Part shown: piece by piece, positions 5,605-6,765 of the stretch
Layout: every line of letters starts with the position of its first letter
How positions within the stretch are numbered: position 1 is the first letter of the stretch
Assembly: GCA_002482685.1 (NCBI GenBank)
Contig: DLGL01000068.1
Span: 1 to 6,765, forward strand
From: Bacteriovoracaceae bacterium UBA7695
GTDB lineage: Bacteria > Bdellovibrionota > Bacteriovoracia > Bacteriovoracales > Bacteriovoracaceae
Length of the DNA: 6,765 nt
Direction: 5' to 3'
The notes under the pieces: generated by a model
What the model was told of the DNA's origin: nothing
Seen by the model: the letters and a program-made list of their open reading frames with translations, nothing else
The model's database searches: none
Made by a program: the position numbers and the translations under genes

Positions 5605-6615
5605 ATGTTCAGGCAAACTCTAACGGCTCTTATTCTCCTGTCTTCCCTTAATGTTATGGCCTACACCATAAACCAAAACGAAGCCGAAACAAATTCACTT
5701 ACTGCCATGGTTACTACTCATAGCTTTCCTACGGTGGCTAACGAAGCCCCAAAAGATATTCTATGCATAAGCCAGCAGTGGCATCAGCAGGATATGATGA
5801 CGAGCAATCTGTTAAAAAAATTAGTCCTTCAAGCCCCGTATGCCAAAGTGTTTAAAGTTGAAGGACATAATTGTTTTGATAAGAATAAATTGACTCAGAA
5901 CGATTACACCGATCTTCTCACAATTCTCAATCGAATAGATAAAGTTTCAAAATCTGCTATCTCTGTCCCAGTAGAAATAGAAAATCCAAACGTGGAAGAA
6001 TGTGACGTCACTGCTGTAAGTACTGATGCACTAAGAACGCTACATTCAAATGAGAGTGATGTAGTAATTGAACTGGATAATCTAAGAAACCAAGATGCTT
6101 CCTTGGGTAAAAAATTTCTCAGAGGAACTGTCCTTATTCAGGGTGCGCAAGCAATGGGAGTAGGCATTTTATTAATGCTTCCGACATCCATCACGAAATG
6201 GGAAGGAGACGTGCTATCTAAAGCTAAAGGCCAGTTTAAAAAAGCATGGACTCAATCGCCTGTATGGGACAAAGATGAGTGGGCGATCAATTATATTGGT
6301 CATCCGCTATCCGGGGCCCTTTATTACAATGCAATCAGAAGTCAGGGTGCAAGTCCACTGGCCAGCTTTGTGTTCTCAACTAGTCAGAGTGTTATCTGGG
6401 AATATGGAATTGAAGCGTTCTTTGAAAGACCAAGTATTCAGGATTTATTGTTTACCTCAACAATAGGTTCTGCACTCGGTGAAGCTGCTCATAGAGCGAC
6501 TATCAGTATGAATAAAAATGGATTTAATACATTAGAAAAAATTGTAGTAACTGTTATTAATCCAAGTTTCGTTTTTAACAATGGATACAAGAAAAAGAAT
6601 CTGAAAAGGAATTAA
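5605..6615 (+). CDS. Exported DUF3943 protein of unknown function
   Basis: In this 336-residue protein residues 1-19 (MFRQTLTALILLSSLNVMA) form a signal peptide with a likely cut before YTIN. Residues 20-170 match nothing I know and contain three Cys (54, 90, 133), which could form a disulfide in the periplasm. A hydrophobic stretch at about 174-196 (TVLIQGAQAMGVGILLMLPT and on) could insert in or touch a membrane. Residues about 218-300 carry the DUF3943 pattern: DEWAINYIGHPLSGALYYNA (224-243), SQSVIWEYGIEAFFERPSIQ (260-279), D280, then IGSALGE (287-293). The tail is basic (KKKNLKRN). The family has no established role that I can name. Transcription is predicted from a sigma-54 promoter with an upstream activator box. 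The gene converges on ychF. Confidence 0.85.
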   Translation: MFRQTLTALILLSSLNVMAYTINQNEAETNSLTAMVTTHSFPTVANEAPKDILCISQQWHQQDMMTSNLLKKLVLQAPYAKVFKVEGHNCFDKNKLTQNDYTDLLTILNRIDKVSKSAISVPVEIENPNVEECDVTAVSTDALRTLHSNESDVVIELDNLRNQDASLGKKFLRGTVLIQGAQAMGVGILLMLPTSITKWEGDVLSKAKGQFKKAWTQSPVWDKDEWAINYIGHPLSGALYYNAIRSQGASPLASFVFSTSQSVIWEYGIEAFFERPSIQDLLFTSTIGSALGEAAHRATISMNKNGFNTLEKIVVTVINPSFVFNNGYKKKNLKRN

Positions 6616-6620
6616 ATAAT

Positions 6621-6646
6621 GGGAGTTCCAGGCAATCAGAACTCCC
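6621..6646. terminator. Hairpin between the convergent DUF3943 and ychF genes, probable weak two-way terminator
   Basis: GGGAGTTC (6621-6628) pairs perfectly with GAACTCCC (6639-6646) around a 10-base loop. The plus side is followed within a few bases by only TTTT (6651-6654), and the minus side by ATTATTT, so the T-tracts are poor. Its place six bases after the DUF3943 stop and 8 bases after the ychF stop supports a terminator role. Confidence 0.6.
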
Positions 6647-6654
6647 CGACTTTT

Positions 6655-6765
6655 CTACACGTTAAACTTGAAATGGATTACATCACCGTCTTTAACTTCG
6701 TATTCTTTACCTTCCATTCGAAACTTGCCGGCCTCTTTAACTTTTGATTCAGACCCAAGAGCAAA
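6655..6765 (-). CDS. ychF: C-terminal end of the ribosome-binding ATPase YchF (runs off the right edge)
   Basis: Thirty-six codons plus TAG are open to the right edge. The sequence ends EGKEYEVKDGDVIHFKFNV, the very conserved C-terminal TGS-domain end of YchF (OLA1-like, Obg-related), usually '...VKDGDVIHFRFNV'. YchF is a cytoplasmic, ATP-preferring member of the Obg GTPase family that binds ribosomes. The nucleotide-binding part lies outside the window. The gene converges on the DUF3943 gene. Confidence 0.88.
   Translation of the reverse strand, partial: FALGSESKVKEAGKFRMEGKEYEVKDGDVIHFKFNV

Noticed and set aside
6275..6466. Plus-strand open frame of 63 codons inside the DUF3943 gene
   Set aside because: It is an out-of-frame shadow of the most conserved part of the DUF3943 domain.

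Overview
This window looks like a chromosomal segment of a predatory or predatory-related bacterium of the Bdellovibrionota, most likely the Bacteriovorax/Halobacteriovorax/Peredibacter side. The basis is inference: low-GC, AT-rich DNA, a lone HAMP-domain membrane protein, a DUF4388 protein, a DUF3943 exported protein and short genes ending in simple hairpins. No mobile element, CRISPR array, rRNA or tRNA is visible.

Layout. (1) Positions 2-436, minus strand: the 5' part of a gene for an N-terminally anchored protein of unknown function, running off the left edge. (2) Positions 437-591: its control region. (3) Positions 592-2600, minus strand: an operon reading mrp/apbC (P-loop Fe-S carrier) -> DUF4388 protein -> small ribbon-helix-helix protein, closed by a clear intrinsic terminator. 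(4) Positions 2684-5435, plus strand: a two-TM HAMP protein, then an exported Slt-type lytic transglycosylase. (5) Positions 5436-5604: a second control region. (6) Positions 5605-6615: an exported DUF3943 protein. (7) Positions 6655-6765, minus strand: the C-terminal end of the ATPase YchF, convergent with the DUF3943 gene across a weak hairpin.

The most notable signal is regulatory. The leftmost gene (minus strand) and the DUF3943 gene (plus strand) lie about 5 kb apart and are not recognisably homologous, yet they have almost the same upstream architecture. Each has a near-consensus sigma-54 promoter (TGGCATCTTGATTGCT and TGGCACCAACCTTGCT), a predicted 22-nt leader, and one copy of the palindrome TGTCyAA-N3-TTAGACA centred at about -104 or -103. 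That is a typical site for a sigma-54 enhancer-binding activator. I infer a small sigma-54 regulon of envelope or exported proteins of unknown function, controlled by an unidentified activator whose site matches no operator I can recall.

The other genes look like housekeeping: Fe-S delivery (Mrp), peptidoglycan cleavage (Slt) and a ribosome-associated ATPase (YchF). Small signalling or regulatory proteins (DUF4388, RHH, HAMP) sit among them.
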